64,000 bases of DNA from Gnetum montanum (GCA_015680685.1 MNCI01014175.1:273210-337209), one strand, 5' to 3'. Shown: positions 1-11,096, numbered from the stretch's first letter. Notes: generated from the letters alone by a model not told the origin. Translations and numbers: made by a program.

Positions 1-980
1 GTAGCTCACCTTCTTCCTTAGCAACTTACTCCAATAGTCTTTGAATTTGATGGGACCTAAGCCTAGATAGTCTCCCTTGGGCATAAGTCCCAAGGGTTCT
101 TCTCATTTCATGCCTAAGCATATCCACGAGATGGCATAGTTGATCCCTTCGTGCATAACCATGGCTAGGACAACAATGTAACAGTGCATAGTATTGGCCC
201 ATGGTAGCATCCAAGGGTTCATGTCCTCTTTGTTTCCAGCCTTGGATTTGCTTTTGCAAGCTAGACACTTGGGAGTATGTTTGGTACTTGTTATTAAATA
301 GTTCTAACATAGTACTTCACCTATGAATGGATTTTGGTTCTAAAGACTGGTACCAACTTTCTGCTTATTTAACTAATGTCCATGGAAACAACTTAATTTT
401 TTTCCATTCATTCTCTATGTTTTGTAAGGCACATGTATCATAATGCTTGTAAATGATTTTGAGGATCAGCGTTGTATCCCCTTTCAAATCGTGGGATGTT
501 GTTCATATCTAATCTCTTGATCCTACTATCTTTCTGATGCCTTGTTGGAATTCTAACAGCCTCAGTTATGTCCAACATACTTCAAGTAGCAAGGAGGGGT
601 TCATTATGATCGTCTCATCCATGGCGTCTATGATGCCTAAGTTTTTCCCTACTCTCCCTTCTTCTATGTCATGACTCTCTAGAGTGCCCTCATCCCCTTT
701 CCTAGCTGTTTTGTTTATGACTTCCACTTTGCCTACCTTTATCCCCATGGTCTTTTCCTTTATGACCGCATTCAGATATTGAAGGAGAAGGTGAAGGAGA
801 TGATGAAGGTGAAGAAGAAGGAGAATCATCATCATGACGGTGTCTACTACCTTCTCTTCTATGGTCTTGGCCCTAATTGCGATTGTGATTAGAATGTCCA
901 CCTTTATCATGAGTTTGTGTCGCTTTTTTGGACCCTTTATGCCTATGGGTATCAGAACCTAGGTTATAAATAGTGGAATA
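1..980 (-). pseudogene. gag: gag of element G (Ty3/gypsy capsid, broken)
   Basis: Degenerate retrotransposon gag. The best open part (26-310, 94 residues) reads MLELFNNKYQTYSQVSSLQK and then a block with Q-G-W-K, LDATMGQYYALLHCCPSHGY and a basic RRTLG end. The same block is found in A (near 12,430), B (near 17,490) and H (near 61,880). Gag forms the virus-like particle in the cytoplasm. The upstream part (566-910) is the low-complexity Ser/His/Lys N-terminal segment seen clearly in A, here frame-shifted. Several stops and frame changes make it non-functional. The C-terminal zinc knuckle would lie beyond the left edge. Confidence 0.75.
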
Positions 981-1604
981 AAGGTTCTAATACACAACCC
1001 CTTAGCCAAAGTCAAGGGAAGAAACATCATTGTGTGGGCGACTACCCAAGGTAGGTTCACCACCCTTATTTTTGCTTAAGACATGTGGGGTATCCTGGGA
1101 TCACTTACCCTTCAAAGACTTATGATGTCTCTCCTTTTACAAGTCCCTTTGACATTGTGCCTCTATGGGACAGTATTCTCTTGAGTCATGGTCTTGCACA
1201 ATATATTCTGTGTGTAAGTGCGACATGCCAATTCATGTGAGAGCATGAAGAAGCATGCTTGGGATTGAACGATTGGGAGGCAACACTATGTTACCTTCTA
1301 AGTCTCGCCAACATAGTTGTTCATCTTGATGGAGGATAAAGGTGAAGTGTAGTATATGCTCATTAGGATGAATATATACCACTCAAACTTGTTGAGGGAC
1401 TGGCGGATCAACGTCATGTATATTATGCCGTCAACTATTTCTTATTTCAGACCTAGGCGGTGAGGTGCTTTCATACGAAGAAGGAGACATACTTGTCTAT
1501 TCAGTGTGCAATGTATTCTTGTTTATTATTTTCTCAACCAACCCTAAGGGTTCATTCCAATGATCTAAATGATTTCCTATGTTCTAGTTAGCACACAAAC
1601 AACT

Positions 1605-1626
1605 AAGTCCCCAATAATGGCATCAA
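1605..1626 (-). other. Primer-binding site of element G (tRNA-Asp type, decayed)
   Basis: Directly inside the LTR the minus strand reads TTGATGCCATTATTGGGGAC. It aligns with the plant tRNA-Asp complement TGGCGCCGTTGCCGGGGA, and nearly all differences are transitions, as expected from methyl-cytosine decay. Confidence 0.7.
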
Positions 1627-2600
1627 TGATGAGTGGTAAGGTACCCCTACTCTCAACCATATGAATACGAGCATTTCACACACGATCTGATTGAATTCCA
1701 AGGACTAAGTGCTTATGCACCCTTGTGGAACAAGGATGGGTTGGTTTATTGTTGTCTTCCCAAGCTTACCTGTACGTTACAATTGTATGGTTAAGTAAGC
1801 TTGAGGCATATGATTTTTATAGCTTTTATGTTTTTATGTCCTGCACTAGTAGGGAAGGAGAGAGGTAACTAAGTGACTTATTTAACTTAACTACATCCTG
1901 AACCAGTGCAACACTGCTGGGATTACCAAACGCTAATCGTTAATGGGTTACCAAGCATTACACACATGCTCGAAGTGGTCGTTCTTATGTAATTTAACGA
2001 TTTTCTTACTTGATAAAAATGAATTATTGTGCTAATAATAGAAATGTAAAGTGCATAAAATAAAATAAATGCATAAGAAAATAAAATAAAAGAAATGCGT
2101 ACAAAAACAAATCTCAAGTGTTGCAAGGATGAATCAGAGAGCTCATCTTTATTGTCGTACACAAGGTATGCTTAGGTACACAATGCTCAAATAAAGATCT
2201 GTCCACACTTAGACCTCCTACTACAGGCACTTGAAAAATACTCTAACTTTCAAATAGACTACAAAATTTTTGCTACTTGACTGCTAAAAGACTTTTTTTC
2301 CAATTGTGCGCCTGGGCACTGTATTTATAGACTTTGGAGCAACTACTCTAATAATTAGAGTGACCACTCTAATAATTAGAATAACTACTAGAGTAACCGC
2401 TAGAGTAACCACTCTAATAATTAGAATAACTGCTAAAGTAACCACTAGAGTAACCACTCTAATAATTAGAATAACTGCTAGAGTAACCGTTATAGTAACC
2501 ACTCAAGTAATTAGAGTAATTGCTAGAGTAAACGCTAGAGTAACTTCTCTAATAATTAGAATAACTGCTAGAGTAACCACTAGGGTAACCACTCTCATCA
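1627..2600 (-). repeat. 5' LTR of element G
   Basis: 974 bp LTR bounded on the plus strand by TGATGAG (1627) and CTCATCA (2594-2600), the inverted termini of this family. The part from 1627 to about 2300 matches the U5/R part of the other Athila-like LTRs, including the conserved strings around TTCGAGCATG. The part from 2338 to 2600 is a U3 made of tandem repeats. Confidence 0.85.
2338..2600 (-). repeat. U3 tandem array, roughly 45 bp unit (element G)
   Basis: Repeats built from TCTAATAATTAGA and (G/A)AGTAACC blocks. The same array lies in A's right LTR (44340-44665). Because the unit is a multiple of three and rich in inverted motifs, it opens long spurious reading frames on both strands (2284-2502 minus, 2306-2608 plus), which I do not count as genes. 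Confidence 0.8.
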
Positions 2601-3120
2601 ACTACTAAGATGAAGACTATTAGGGATTGGCCAACTCCTAAAAAATATTGAGAAGGTAATATCATTCCTTGGTTTAGTAGGTTTTTATAGATAATTCATC
2701 AAAAACTACAATGATATTTCTTGATTTATGTTTTATTTTGTTAAAGAAAAATAAAGATTTTAGGTTGAATAATAAAACCTAAGGAAGGTTTAACTTATTA
2801 AAAGAAAAAATTACCAAGGAACTAGTGCTTGGAATTCTAGATTTTCAAAAGCTTTTGCAAGTGGAGGTGGATGCAAGTGGACTTGCCATTAATGGGATAT
2901 CTTCACAAGAATGTAGGCTTATTGGTTTATTTCCTAAAAATTTAAATGACTCAAGAAAAAAATATAGCATATATGAGAAGGAGTTGTATGCTATTCTTCA
3001 AGAAATTAAGCATTGGAGGCATTAATTTTTTCCCAAGTAGTTCTCTTTGATTATACACAATAAAGCACTATAATTTCTAAACTCTTAAACGAAGTTGATT
3101 GGGAAGCATATGAAATGGGT
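2601..3120 (+). pseudogene. pol: RT end and RNase H of element E
   Basis: From 2610 the frame gives IRDWPTPK, then a degraded GFYRRFI-like block: the RT thumb and connection of Ty3/gypsy. From 2825 it reads LEF-DFQKLLQVEVDASG and later KKYSIYEKELYAILQEIKHW (ends about 3024), the RNase H core with the catalytic Asp in VDASG and Glu in EKEL. The usual following block with the HNKAL motif is frame-shifted near 3050. RNase H removes the RNA template during reverse transcription. Stops and indels abolish function. Confidence 0.75.
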
Positions 3121-3939
3121 TCTATAGTGATAGAAGTAATTTTGTATTGAAACACAAATGTAGAAAAGCCAATGTAGTGACTAATGCATTATTTAGGGTG
3201 CATGTGGCAAGTTTCAACATATCTCATCTAGAAGGCATGGGTGATTATATTGATTTGTATAAGCATGATGTTGATTTGGACATGTTTAGACGAATCTCAA
3301 AGAGCCATTGTTGAGTAGGATAGACTTGTGAAGGGACTATCATATTCAAGATGAATTGTTACTTAAAATGGAAAGCTATGTGTTTCTAACTATGATTTTA
3401 GAAAAAATATTTTGTTTGAAAAGCATTATAGTGGCAAGGTAGGTCACATGGGCAAGGATAAAACATATTAACTTATGGTTAAGCACTATTTTTAGCCTTG
3501 TATGGTAACTAAAGTTTCCAAACTTATGAAAGGGTGTTTAACTTATTAGAAGTTCAAAGGATGCAAAGGAGCGGATGGACATTACATGCCTTTGTTGATT
3601 CCCAGGGTTTCATGAAAATGTATCAATAGATTTTCTGAGTGGTATTTCAAAAATTTAAAATGGGAAAAATATAATTTTTATTATTGTGGATAGGTTCTCC
3701 AAGATGGCATACTTCATTTTGTGAAAAAAAAGTAAGTGATGCTTCTCATTTGGCAAATTTCTTTTTCAAACATGTTGCATGAAATTCCTTTGAATATTGT
3801 TAATAATAGAAACTCCAAATTTACTAGTTACTTTTGGAGGGTCCTTTGGAAACTTTTAGGGAAAAAATTGAATTTTTCTAGTGCATATCATCCACAATCT
3901 AGTGGCCAAATGAAGATAGTGGATAAATCCTTACTAAAC

Positions 3940-3944
3940 ATATT
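3940..3944. repeat. Target site duplication ATATT, left of solo LTR 1
   Basis: ATATT immediately before TGATAAG. The identical five bases follow the LTR at 4779-4783. Confidence 0.9.
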
Positions 3945-4778
3945 TGATAAGTGGCAAGGTACCCCTACACTCAACCATATGAATATGAGCGTTCATGCGT
4001 GATTTAGTCGAACTTCAAGGATTAAGTGCTTATGTGCTTACATAGAACAAGGATGGTTTATGCGATCATTGTTGTCCCAAGCTTACTTGTAAGGCACAAT
4101 TATATGGTTAAGTAAACTTGAGATATATGATTTTTAAGCATCTTATGTTTTATGTTCTTGGTGCTTAAAATGGGGAAATAAAATAATTTAGTAACTAATT
4201 TGATTTAACTAATCAACTATTCTCTAACTAGTCCTATCACTAGGATCCGTTACCACTTGTCAAACACATCTTGAACTAGTCTAACACTATTGGGATTACC
4301 AAACGCTAGTCATTACTAGGTTACCAAGTGTTCCATGTATGCTCGAAGTGGTCGTACTGAGTGTGCTAATTCGTTGATAATTAACAATTCAATAAAAATA
4401 ACATTAAGTAACTAATGAGAGTAGCAAATAACAGTAAATAACATTTAAATGAAATAATTAAGCTATTCTGAATGTTGCAAGGTTTATCACAAAGTTCGTC
4501 TTTATTTTTGGACACAAGGTGTGCTCAAGTACACAATGCTCAAATAGAGATCCGTTCACTTTATGACTCCTACTGCGGAAACTCAGAAATAATTCTAACT
4601 CTAGAAGGAAAAAACTGCAAGGGTTCGACTAAGGGATTAAAAAACTAATACAAAACCAAGTGTCCTGGTGTCTTATTTATAGGCAACAAGACAGGCTCTA
4701 ACATCGCATGTCCGATATTGCTTCGGTACCTCCGATATCACGTATCCGATATCGAGGGTCCAATATCGTGACTCATCA
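3945..4778 (-). repeat. Solo LTR 1 (Athila-like family, reverse orientation)
   Basis: 834 bp, plus strand starts TGATAAGTGG and ends GTGACTCATCA. Read in reverse it gives U3 with several GATATC/CGATAT motifs, then CCTATAAATAAG (TATA box), a polyadenylation-like region, and the conserved U5 ending in GTAGGGGTACC. No internal sequence is present, so it is the product of LTR-LTR recombination. Confidence 0.9.
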
Positions 4779-4783
4779 ATATT
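4779..4783. repeat. Target site duplication ATATT, right of solo LTR 1
   Basis: Matches 3940-3944. Removing one copy and the LTR restores the integrase reading of element E. Confidence 0.9.
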
Positions 4784-5148
4784 GGAATGTTTGTGTGATG
4801 GATCATCAAACAAGTCGAAAAAATTTTTATGTCAGGATAAGTTTTCTTATAAAATGTTTTTTCATGTGACTATTGATAAACGTCCATTTAAGATGAGCTA
4901 TGGTTTTTTACCCAATATGGTGGATACTTTCAAGAGCTTTGATAGTGAAGCTCAACTTAATGCTAATTTTATGAAAGAGATGAGGGATCTCCATGTGCAA
5001 GTGAAGCCAAATCTCAAGAAGAAGGTTGAAGAGAAAGTTCTTAAGAGGAATGAGGACAAACAGAAGTCAAATTTTGTTGTCAATAACTTGGTTAGGATGT
5101 ACTTGAATAAGAAGTAGTTGAGATATGTCAACTTTACAAAGTTCAAAG

Positions 5149-5153
5149 CTAAG
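5149..5153. repeat. Target site duplication CTAAG, left of element D
   Basis: CTAAG precedes the LTR start TGTAATGC. The same five bases follow D's other LTR at 54506-54510, 49 kb away. Confidence 0.9.
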
Positions 5154-6201
5154 TGTAATGCTTGAAAAATTTAGTGCTAGAAAATCAAAATTCTCAAAGT
5201 GAAATAGTTTAACCCTGAATTCCTTAAGCCTCAAGAAAGGAATTTGCAGTATCCTAAATGGTCCAATAGATCACTTAGGGACTTAAAACTCTATTACTAG
5301 CGTATTTAATGAAAATGAGAAAATAAAAATTGCAACATGCAAAAATTCAAAAGCAGATCGTGAAAGTACAATAAATAAACATTTAAATACAAGCAAAGCC
5401 AGAATTGCAAACTTTGTATTAATGTAAAGAGAGAGAGAGAGAGCACTATGCAAGTACAAGTTTAGAAGATACAAATGGAAGGCTTAAGGGAAGCCAGAAA
5501 TAAGAAAATCTCCTTGGGAATTTGCTGCAAGTGGTAGAGTGTATTCTACACTTGGGCTACAATAGCTTTTTTCATGATTTGCACTTTAAACGCTACTAAA
5601 GATTTGCTATTGGAAGTGATCTACACTAAAAAATGATGTTAGAAAGGCTACAAAACCTACAACTTTGCTATGCTATTTCTCTTTAGGTAATTTGATCTAC
5701 CAAAAGTCCTAAAATTGGGTACAAATCTAGCTTAAATAAGATGCAATCTACATTGGTTATAGTTTCGTATGCTCATATGAGCATTACAAGTTGCGCATAA
5801 CATAAATATGTAGCTTATAAGCTAGTGTATTTGGCTTTTAGACTGAATATGCTAGGATATTTAACATTTTCATTACCCAAAATTCCAACATAAGAGGCAC
5901 TGGGAAAAGAGACTTTTGCTACCTATGCAGTGTATTTACATTTTAAGCCTCTTATAAGCTACCTTAAATGGGATTTACAACTTATAAGTTAGCTTAAATG
6001 ACATTTATAGCTTATATGCTATAAATTTCATTTTACACATTAAATATTGCTAGAATTTTAGTTAAAATAAAGCTATCGGATGGGATTTTTGATGTGAAAA
6101 GAGACAATTATTTCTATCTTTTAATTCCCATCAATTACAGTGCAAATTTGGCTATTAAGGCTTATCATGCAAAATTTGTAAATTTTCCTTGCAGTGTTTC
6201 G
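5154..6201 (-). repeat. 3' LTR of element D (left copy)
   Basis: 1048 bp, TGTAATGC to GTGTTTCG, the last base differing from the TTTCA end of the other copy. It aligns along its length with 53394-54505. Two fewer units of a 30 bp internal repeat explain most of the 64 bp length difference. A (GA)n run lies at about 5429-5444. Divergence is high: about 35 of the first 190 bases differ by eye. Confidence 0.88.
5955..6030. repeat. 30 bp LTR repeat around AAGCTAGCTT (left copy)
   Basis: Units of the type CATTTATAGCTTATAAGCTA; one full and two partial copies here, against three full and two partial in D's right LTR. The core AAGCTAGCTT is a perfect palindrome. Confidence 0.75.
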
Positions 6202-6255
6202 TTGGCTCCTCTTTGTTGATGTTTTGAGGATTGACCCAAGAGACATCAACAAAGA
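6202..6255 (-). promoter_or_regulatory. Polypurine tract of D within a conserved hairpin
   Basis: On the minus strand, AACAAAGAGGAGCCAA abuts the LTR start, the position and composition of a plus-strand primer. The purine run forms the 3' arm of an inverted repeat: 6210-6222 pairs perfectly with 6243-6255 (13 bp) around a roughly 20-base loop. The same structure is present in element C at 32063-32108. Confidence 0.7.
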
Positions 6256-6615
6256 ATGCAAAACACCACTGCAAATGCATCACCAACACTTCCCCTACAC
6301 ACTTGATTTTGTAGCTACCAAACCATGCCAAGAAGTGCTCATGATGGTGAGATAAGGTTACAATAGATTGTTGAGAGCTTAGGATAAGATAAAGGTTATA
6401 TTGATTATTGAGGGGTTAACAAGAAATTACAAATGTTGACATCATGGCTATTGAAAGGGTAGTGACATGCTTGTTGAACAAAAAAGTCTTCATGCTATGG
6501 AGTGGTGGTTACTTGATAATGTGAGGAACAATGGACACCCTGTAACAAAGCTTCTTTGGTCATTTGACTCTCTCTCGTCCCTTTTCTTGAGAGAGAGAGA
6601 GAGACATTAACTTGC

Positions 6616-7038
6616 TTATCTTGGGGCTACATTGGCCTTTTTGCTTGACATTTTCTTCACTCTGTTTTTTCTTTTTGGGAGGCCAGGGACAACACGGCCA
6701 ACAGCGGCGTGCGGCAGGCCCAGGAGGGTTTCGACGGCAACACGACGGAATGGTAAAACGGTGCGTGGCAGGTGAGTGTTCAAGGACGCAAGTTTCATGA
6801 TGGGGCAGGCCATTACAGGGGAACGACAGTTGACGTAGGTGATTGCAGGTCGTGGCCCTGAGAGAGGGATTATGTGACCCTCATAGCCAAACCAGAAGCC
6901 TATTTGCGAAGCTAGAACTTGGGATGTTCTTTGATGGTGGCCTGATGAAACTCCATTTGTGGCCTCATTCTGAGATTTTGAAGGAAAAACGTTACCAGTC
7001 TTTATTTTGCTTTTGTGCGCAGATATGCACTCGAACAA
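6616..7038 (-). other. Longest open frame in the GC-richer block (unrecognised)
   Basis: 140-codon minus-strand frame overlapping shorter plus-strand frames (6612-6800, 6843-7070). No family recognised; GC-rich DNA opens frames by chance, so this is recorded as an open frame and not as a gene. Basic and Pro/Arg-rich stretches (PFRRVAVETLLGLPHAAVGR) are visible near its C-terminal end. Confidence 0.25.
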
Positions 7039-8005
7039 CCGCCATGACAGTGCTTGCTCTTGTGCTTTGACAGGTCATTCAATGCCCAATACCCATTCTT
7101 CAACTGTACAGAATTTTGTCACTTATCATCAGATTCAGATTCCTCCTCCTGCAACGTACCACAGGATGGATGTGTTCCTTGCATTGGTCCCAAAATCTTA
7201 GCTTCTTTAAGAAGCCCAAGAGAAGGGGCTTTTATTGCAGGTATTTGCAGGTGGAATTGTTGCTACTGCTACTTTAGGTAGGCAATTAAGGCCGCTAGAT
7301 CTGTAAGCCTTGAAGCTATGCTTTGCAATTGCGGCCCTAAATTTTCCTGTTTCTTCATGATCGGAGTTGGGCAGCAGCTGGATTTGGATAAAGAGCGGCA
7401 GGAGCCTCAGGGGTGCCAATGGAAGTAAGATTTGGGAGCGTTCAACTGTAAATATGAGAGGCTATTTGCTATTTACTGGTCACGGGTAAAACTGGAAAGT
7501 GGTGGAGTTTGTTTGGCAACAAGAAAGAGCCCAAATTTACATCACAAAGGGGCAACGTGGTCCCTTGCAGGGCTGTAGCCTTGCAAATATTGTTTTCATT
7601 ATATTTTATATTTTATTTTTAGCTTCACTGGACTTAGTGTAAAAAGCATGTGCTAGAATAAGCTGTTTCTTCTTCCTTTTTTCTAAACTATCTCAAACTT
7701 CTTGCTCTTTAAAACATTATAAGCTAGCTTATACAGTAGGAAGCTTGCATAGCTGGGATCCAGCGTGAAAGAGCTTGGTATAATAAGCTACATTTTAAGG
7801 CTAAATAAGCTAACTAAAAGCTTTTCTTGGTTTCTCACACTATTTCACAACCTAGAGAGCATATTTGAGTCCAATTTATAGCTTTTTTTTTGACAAGCTC
7901 TTGTGTTGATCTTAGGTTCCAGGGCAACGTATAAAACCGGAAGAGGGTTTTACGTAGTGCGTGAGTTTATTTCAAAGCTAGCTTGAGAGGGCAGCGTACG
8001 AGAGC

Positions 8006-8299
8006 TTGATTTGGCAGTCAAAACCCAATTACCCACCACTTGGCAGTAAATTTGAAATTCACTCATGCCTGCGTGTAGCATGTTTACGGCAGAGACAAAA
8101 ATTCAGGCTCTCTTGTACAGTTGGTCCAAGGCTGAATATCATAACAATGGTGGGTAAGGGAAATTCATCATTTTGGAATCCTACATTGGATGAGCTGGAA
8201 GAGACTACACAAGCTGTATCTAGGCTCCGCAACTCTTCTATAGGTGAAGGCTCTTCTCTGGGGATTCTAAGATACCAGTCTTCCACATTTTTTTTTTGA
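8006..8299 (+). pseudogene. Possible captured host exon (unrecognised)
   Basis: 97-codon plus-strand frame. An Arg/Ser/Cys-rich start (SCLRVACLRQRQKFRLSC) resembles an organelle transit region. It is followed by an acidic, helix-prone stretch (NPTLDELEETTQAVSRLRNS) that looks like real coding sequence. A candidate splice donor, ATAG|GTGAAG, follows at about 8242, and the frame beyond it looks non-coding. It lies antisense to element D. I do not recognise the protein, and it may be chance. Confidence 0.35.
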
Positions 8300-9701
8300 T
8301 TTTGAGTGATTTTGTGAAAACATTTTTCTACTTATAACCTAGCTTAGGTTGAAAGTTTTTGTTTCGATTACATCAAATCGAAAATCTAGGCTTGTTGATT
8401 ACATTGGTGGAAAGATCTAAGTTTTCCGGTGCTTCCCTGCTAAGATTTAGATTTTTTTTACTGAGCTTATGTACAGTGTTGTACCTTGATTTTACCGGTT
8501 TTTAATTAGTTTTAGAATTTTTTCTAACATCTGTATGATCAAATTTTTAAATTTTCAGTGTAGGACTCTTGTTCTAGGTCTCTAGGCTGCGCTGGATGTG
8601 GAATCATAATTTCTAAAAAAAATTGTGAATTTTTTACAGGTCTTTTCTCAAACCCCGTTTCGGTGTTTTAGCTCAAAATTTGCAATTTTTAACGAAAGAA
8701 CTGGAAGTGTAGATGTTTTCCCTGCGCTTGAATGACAACAGTTTGCTTATTCAGCATGTATTCTCTACATTTTTGAGGAATAATAAGTTTTTTTTAAAAA
8801 ATTTAAGGATTTTTTTATTTGCTCGTTTATGCATACTGGTTAGATTTTGGATTTTGAATACAAGTTTGTTTTTCTTAAACCACTGTGGGCAGTCTTGGCT
8901 ACCTGGCATAAGCTTAAGTTGTTTTTGGCTGTTTCATGGATTCATGATCAATGTGTGAAATTATGTGTTCAATATCACAACGCATTTTAGCTTTTTGGGC
9001 TTTTCGTGAGGTATGTGGGGTAGTGTAAAATCTCTTAGAGCTAAGAAAACTTGTATTTTCGTTTTCACTTTCTCACATTCCCAGCGTATTCAGCCAATCC
9101 AAGATCATTGACCATAAAATTCATGGAAAATAGCAACTTTCGTATGTCAACGCTATCACTTGTGGGACCTTAGTTTCATCAAAATTCAATTTTATAATCA
9201 ATGTTTTAAAATATGTAAATTTTATGGCCCTAGATGTCAACTGTTCGTTGAAATGTTAAATTGGTTTCATGAGAGGTGATCAAATGACCAAAGTGATTGG
9301 TTACAGTTTGAAAAGGGTTAACAAGGTCTTAGGCTTTTAATTAATTTAATTTTAAAATTTTAGTTTTTAATTTTTTGATTTTTAATTTTTGTTTGTTTTT
9401 ATTTTTTATTTTTGTTTTGAGGCCGCATAATGTCAACCTTGGCATAGAAGAGGCTATTTTTGTTGTTTTTGTTGCTTTAATGTTTTAAGGTTTTCTATGG
9501 CCTAAATGTTATAGGTATTGCTATTTACAAGGCCTTCTTGAAGCCTATACTCATCATTGTGGAGCTGGTACACACCAAGTTGCAACACAAAACACTTTAA
9601 AGCCAAATTTGGAATTGACCAACCACACTCCTATATTGTTCAGGCCTAGGGCTGGGGAGTTCTTGATGAACCTAATCCAAAACTATAGTTTGATTCTATG
9701 G

Positions 9702-10145
9702 TTACATTTTGTTGAGGATTTGGCTACAATGATTGCAATGAGTCTCTTGTTTAGATCCTAAAACTATATGTTGAAATTCATGATGGATGACCTTGAAACT
9801 CAAAGGGATATAGTGCAGAATGGTGGTTTGTATGCTGTGGATGTTAGACAGTTTTCCAAAATCTAGGAAATACCTAAGCTCTTTGATTATAACACCAATA
9901 ACACCTTGCTCATTAACCACAAGATAAATACACTCTTCCAAAACCCTCCAAGAACCATCTACTTGCTTCATAGGTAAGTTTTGTTTTAGATTAACATTTT
10001 GATTTGGTTTTTGGTTTTCTAAGGTACTTGGTTTTATATTTTGGCTTCTCAAGTTTAAGATAAACCAAGGAGGTTTGGTGAGGGTTGACCAAACCTTATC
10101 CTTGGCCTGTACGGGTTTGGAAGAGTTTAGGTAAGGTGAAAACAT
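9702..10145 (-). other. 147-codon open frame, unrecognised
   Basis: Minus-strand frame from ATG at 10145 to a stop at 9702, containing DGSWRVLEECIYLVVNEQGV and a C-terminal HCNHCSQIL. Length and composition are better than most frames here, but I see no retrotransposon motif and cannot name a family. It lies in the part of D where pol is missing, next to the left end of A. Confidence 0.35.
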
Positions 10146-10171
10146 GAGAATATAGGTTCTTAATCATTTGG

Positions 10172-11096
10172 GTGATGAGTTTGATGCATATTGTAGGCTA
10201 TATTCCAAGATCTTTTTGCAAAACTTGGATACCAACCATGCACAAAGATGATGGCATTGTGCAGATTTTGGAGCATCTCTACAAGCCAACAAAAATGTCC
10301 CAGCCTTGCTGCCACTTGGTGAGTATAAATTTGTCACCCATGTCAATGCCCAAAAGAACAATTGGGAAGAAGTCTTTTAGTATTCAAGTAGTGAAACTTT
10401 TGTAGTTTGTTTGAAAGTTAGAATATTTTCCAAGTGCCCACAACAGGGGGTTTAAGTGTGGACGGATCTTTATTCAAGCATTAATGTACCTGAACACATC
10501 ATTGTGTTGGCAATAAAGATGAGCTCTTTGATCCATCCTTGTAGCACTTGAGATTTGTTTTCTTACGCATTTATTTTATTTTATTTTCTTATGCATTTAT
10601 TTTATTTCATGCACTTTACATTTATGTTATTAGCACAACAATTCATTTTGATCAATTAAGCAAATTGTTAGATTACACAAGCATGACCACTTCGAGCATG
10701 CGTGTAATGCTTGGTAACCTAGTAAAGATTAGCATTTGGTAATCCCAGCAGTGTTGCACTAGTTTAGGATGTGTATGGCAAGTGGGAATGGATGTTGGTG
10801 TTAGGATTAGTTAGAACTTAGTTAATGAGTAGTTAAGTTAAATTAGTTACTTAGTTACCTCTCTCCTTCCCTACTAGCGTAGGACATAAAAACATAAAAG
10901 CTATAAAAATCATATACCTCAAGCTTACTTAACCATACAATCGTGACATACAGGTAAGCTTGGGAAGACAACGATCAACCAACCTATTTTTGTTCTACAA
11001 GGGCACATAAGCACTTAGTCTTTGGAATTCGACTAGATCATGTGTGAAACGCTTGTATTCGTATGGTTGAGCGTAGGGGTACCTTGCTGCTCATCA
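10172..11096 (+). repeat. Left (5') LTR of element A
   Basis: From about 10,325 (GTATAAAT, TATA-like) to CTCATCA at 11090-11096 it matches the right LTR; about 42 differences in roughly 575 aligned bases by hand count. GGCAATAAAGA near 10510 is the polyadenylation signal. The U3 upstream of the TATA box does not match the right LTR's 45 bp repeats. Whether 10172-10324 is an alternative U3 or foreign DNA is open. Confidence 0.75.

Larger units (their letters stand above)
1..2600 (-). mobile_element. Element G: Athila-like Ty3/gypsy, 5' end only (runs off left edge)
   Basis: Minus-strand LTR retrotransposon. Its 5' LTR is at the right (1627-2600), followed leftward by a primer-binding site, leader and broken gag. 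It matches elements A (10.3-14.5 kb) and B (15.6-18.7 kb) read in reverse. It is inserted in the RT region of chromovirus E, whose reading resumes at 2601. The right flank starts ACTAC, the expected target duplication; the partner copy lies outside the window, so it could not be checked. Confidence 0.85.
2601..5153 (+). mobile_element. Element E, left part: chromovirus-like Ty3/gypsy
   Basis: Continuous pol reading from RT end through RNase H and integrase, interrupted by a solo LTR (3945-4778) and then by element D at 5154. It resumes at 54506 after D: the integrase tail that stops at 5153 (reading KFKA) continues there into KINDNAFEID, a chromovirus integrase-tail signature. The left end is cut by element G at 2600. 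This is the oldest resident in the window. Confidence 0.8.
3330..5153 (+). pseudogene. pol: Integrase of element E, split by a solo LTR
   Basis: The zinc-binding region reads HYSGKVGHMG (about 3420), then MKGCLTY. The catalytic core follows: IVNNRNSKFTSYFWR (about 3800) and SSAYHPQSSGQ (about 3885). At 3944 the frame is cut by an inserted LTR and resumes at 4779, where reading joins NI to LECLCDGSSNK. The C-terminal part 4782-5117 is an open 111-residue stretch with PFKMSYGFLP and NNLVRMYLNKK. In the second Asp position of the core this copy has N (NNRNSKF, where DRDSKF is usual); sister F has NRDSKF. The end of the protein, with the chromodomain, lies beyond element D at 54506. Confidence 0.75.
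6256..10171. other. Unassigned 3.9 kb of element D (pol missing; possible captured host DNA)
   Basis: This should hold D's RT, RNase H and integrase on the minus strand, but I find none of their motifs in any frame. About 6660-7560 is clearly richer in G and C than the rest of the window. Candidate plus-strand splice sites are visible (acceptor-like strings before 7026, 7072 and 7249; GTGAGT at 10320). Around 7690-7990 there are copies of D's AAGCTAGCTT motif, so that part is element sequence. I recognise no protein family. It could be transduplicated host gene fragments or unrelated TE sequence. Confidence 0.5.

Noticed and set aside
566-910. 114-codon minus-strand frame as a separate gene
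   Set aside because: It is an off-frame reading of the low-complexity gag N-terminal region; A (11654-12043) and B (16898-17212) show the same shadow beside the true Ser/His-rich frame.
2284-2608. Overlapping open frames on both strands
   Set aside because: Produced by the U3 tandem array, whose period is divisible by three; the same artefact occurs at 44308-44746.
6560-6610. (GA)n run as a promoter element
   Set aside because: A plain microsatellite; similar runs at 5429-5444 and 29752-29773 (as TC) have no consistent relation to genes.
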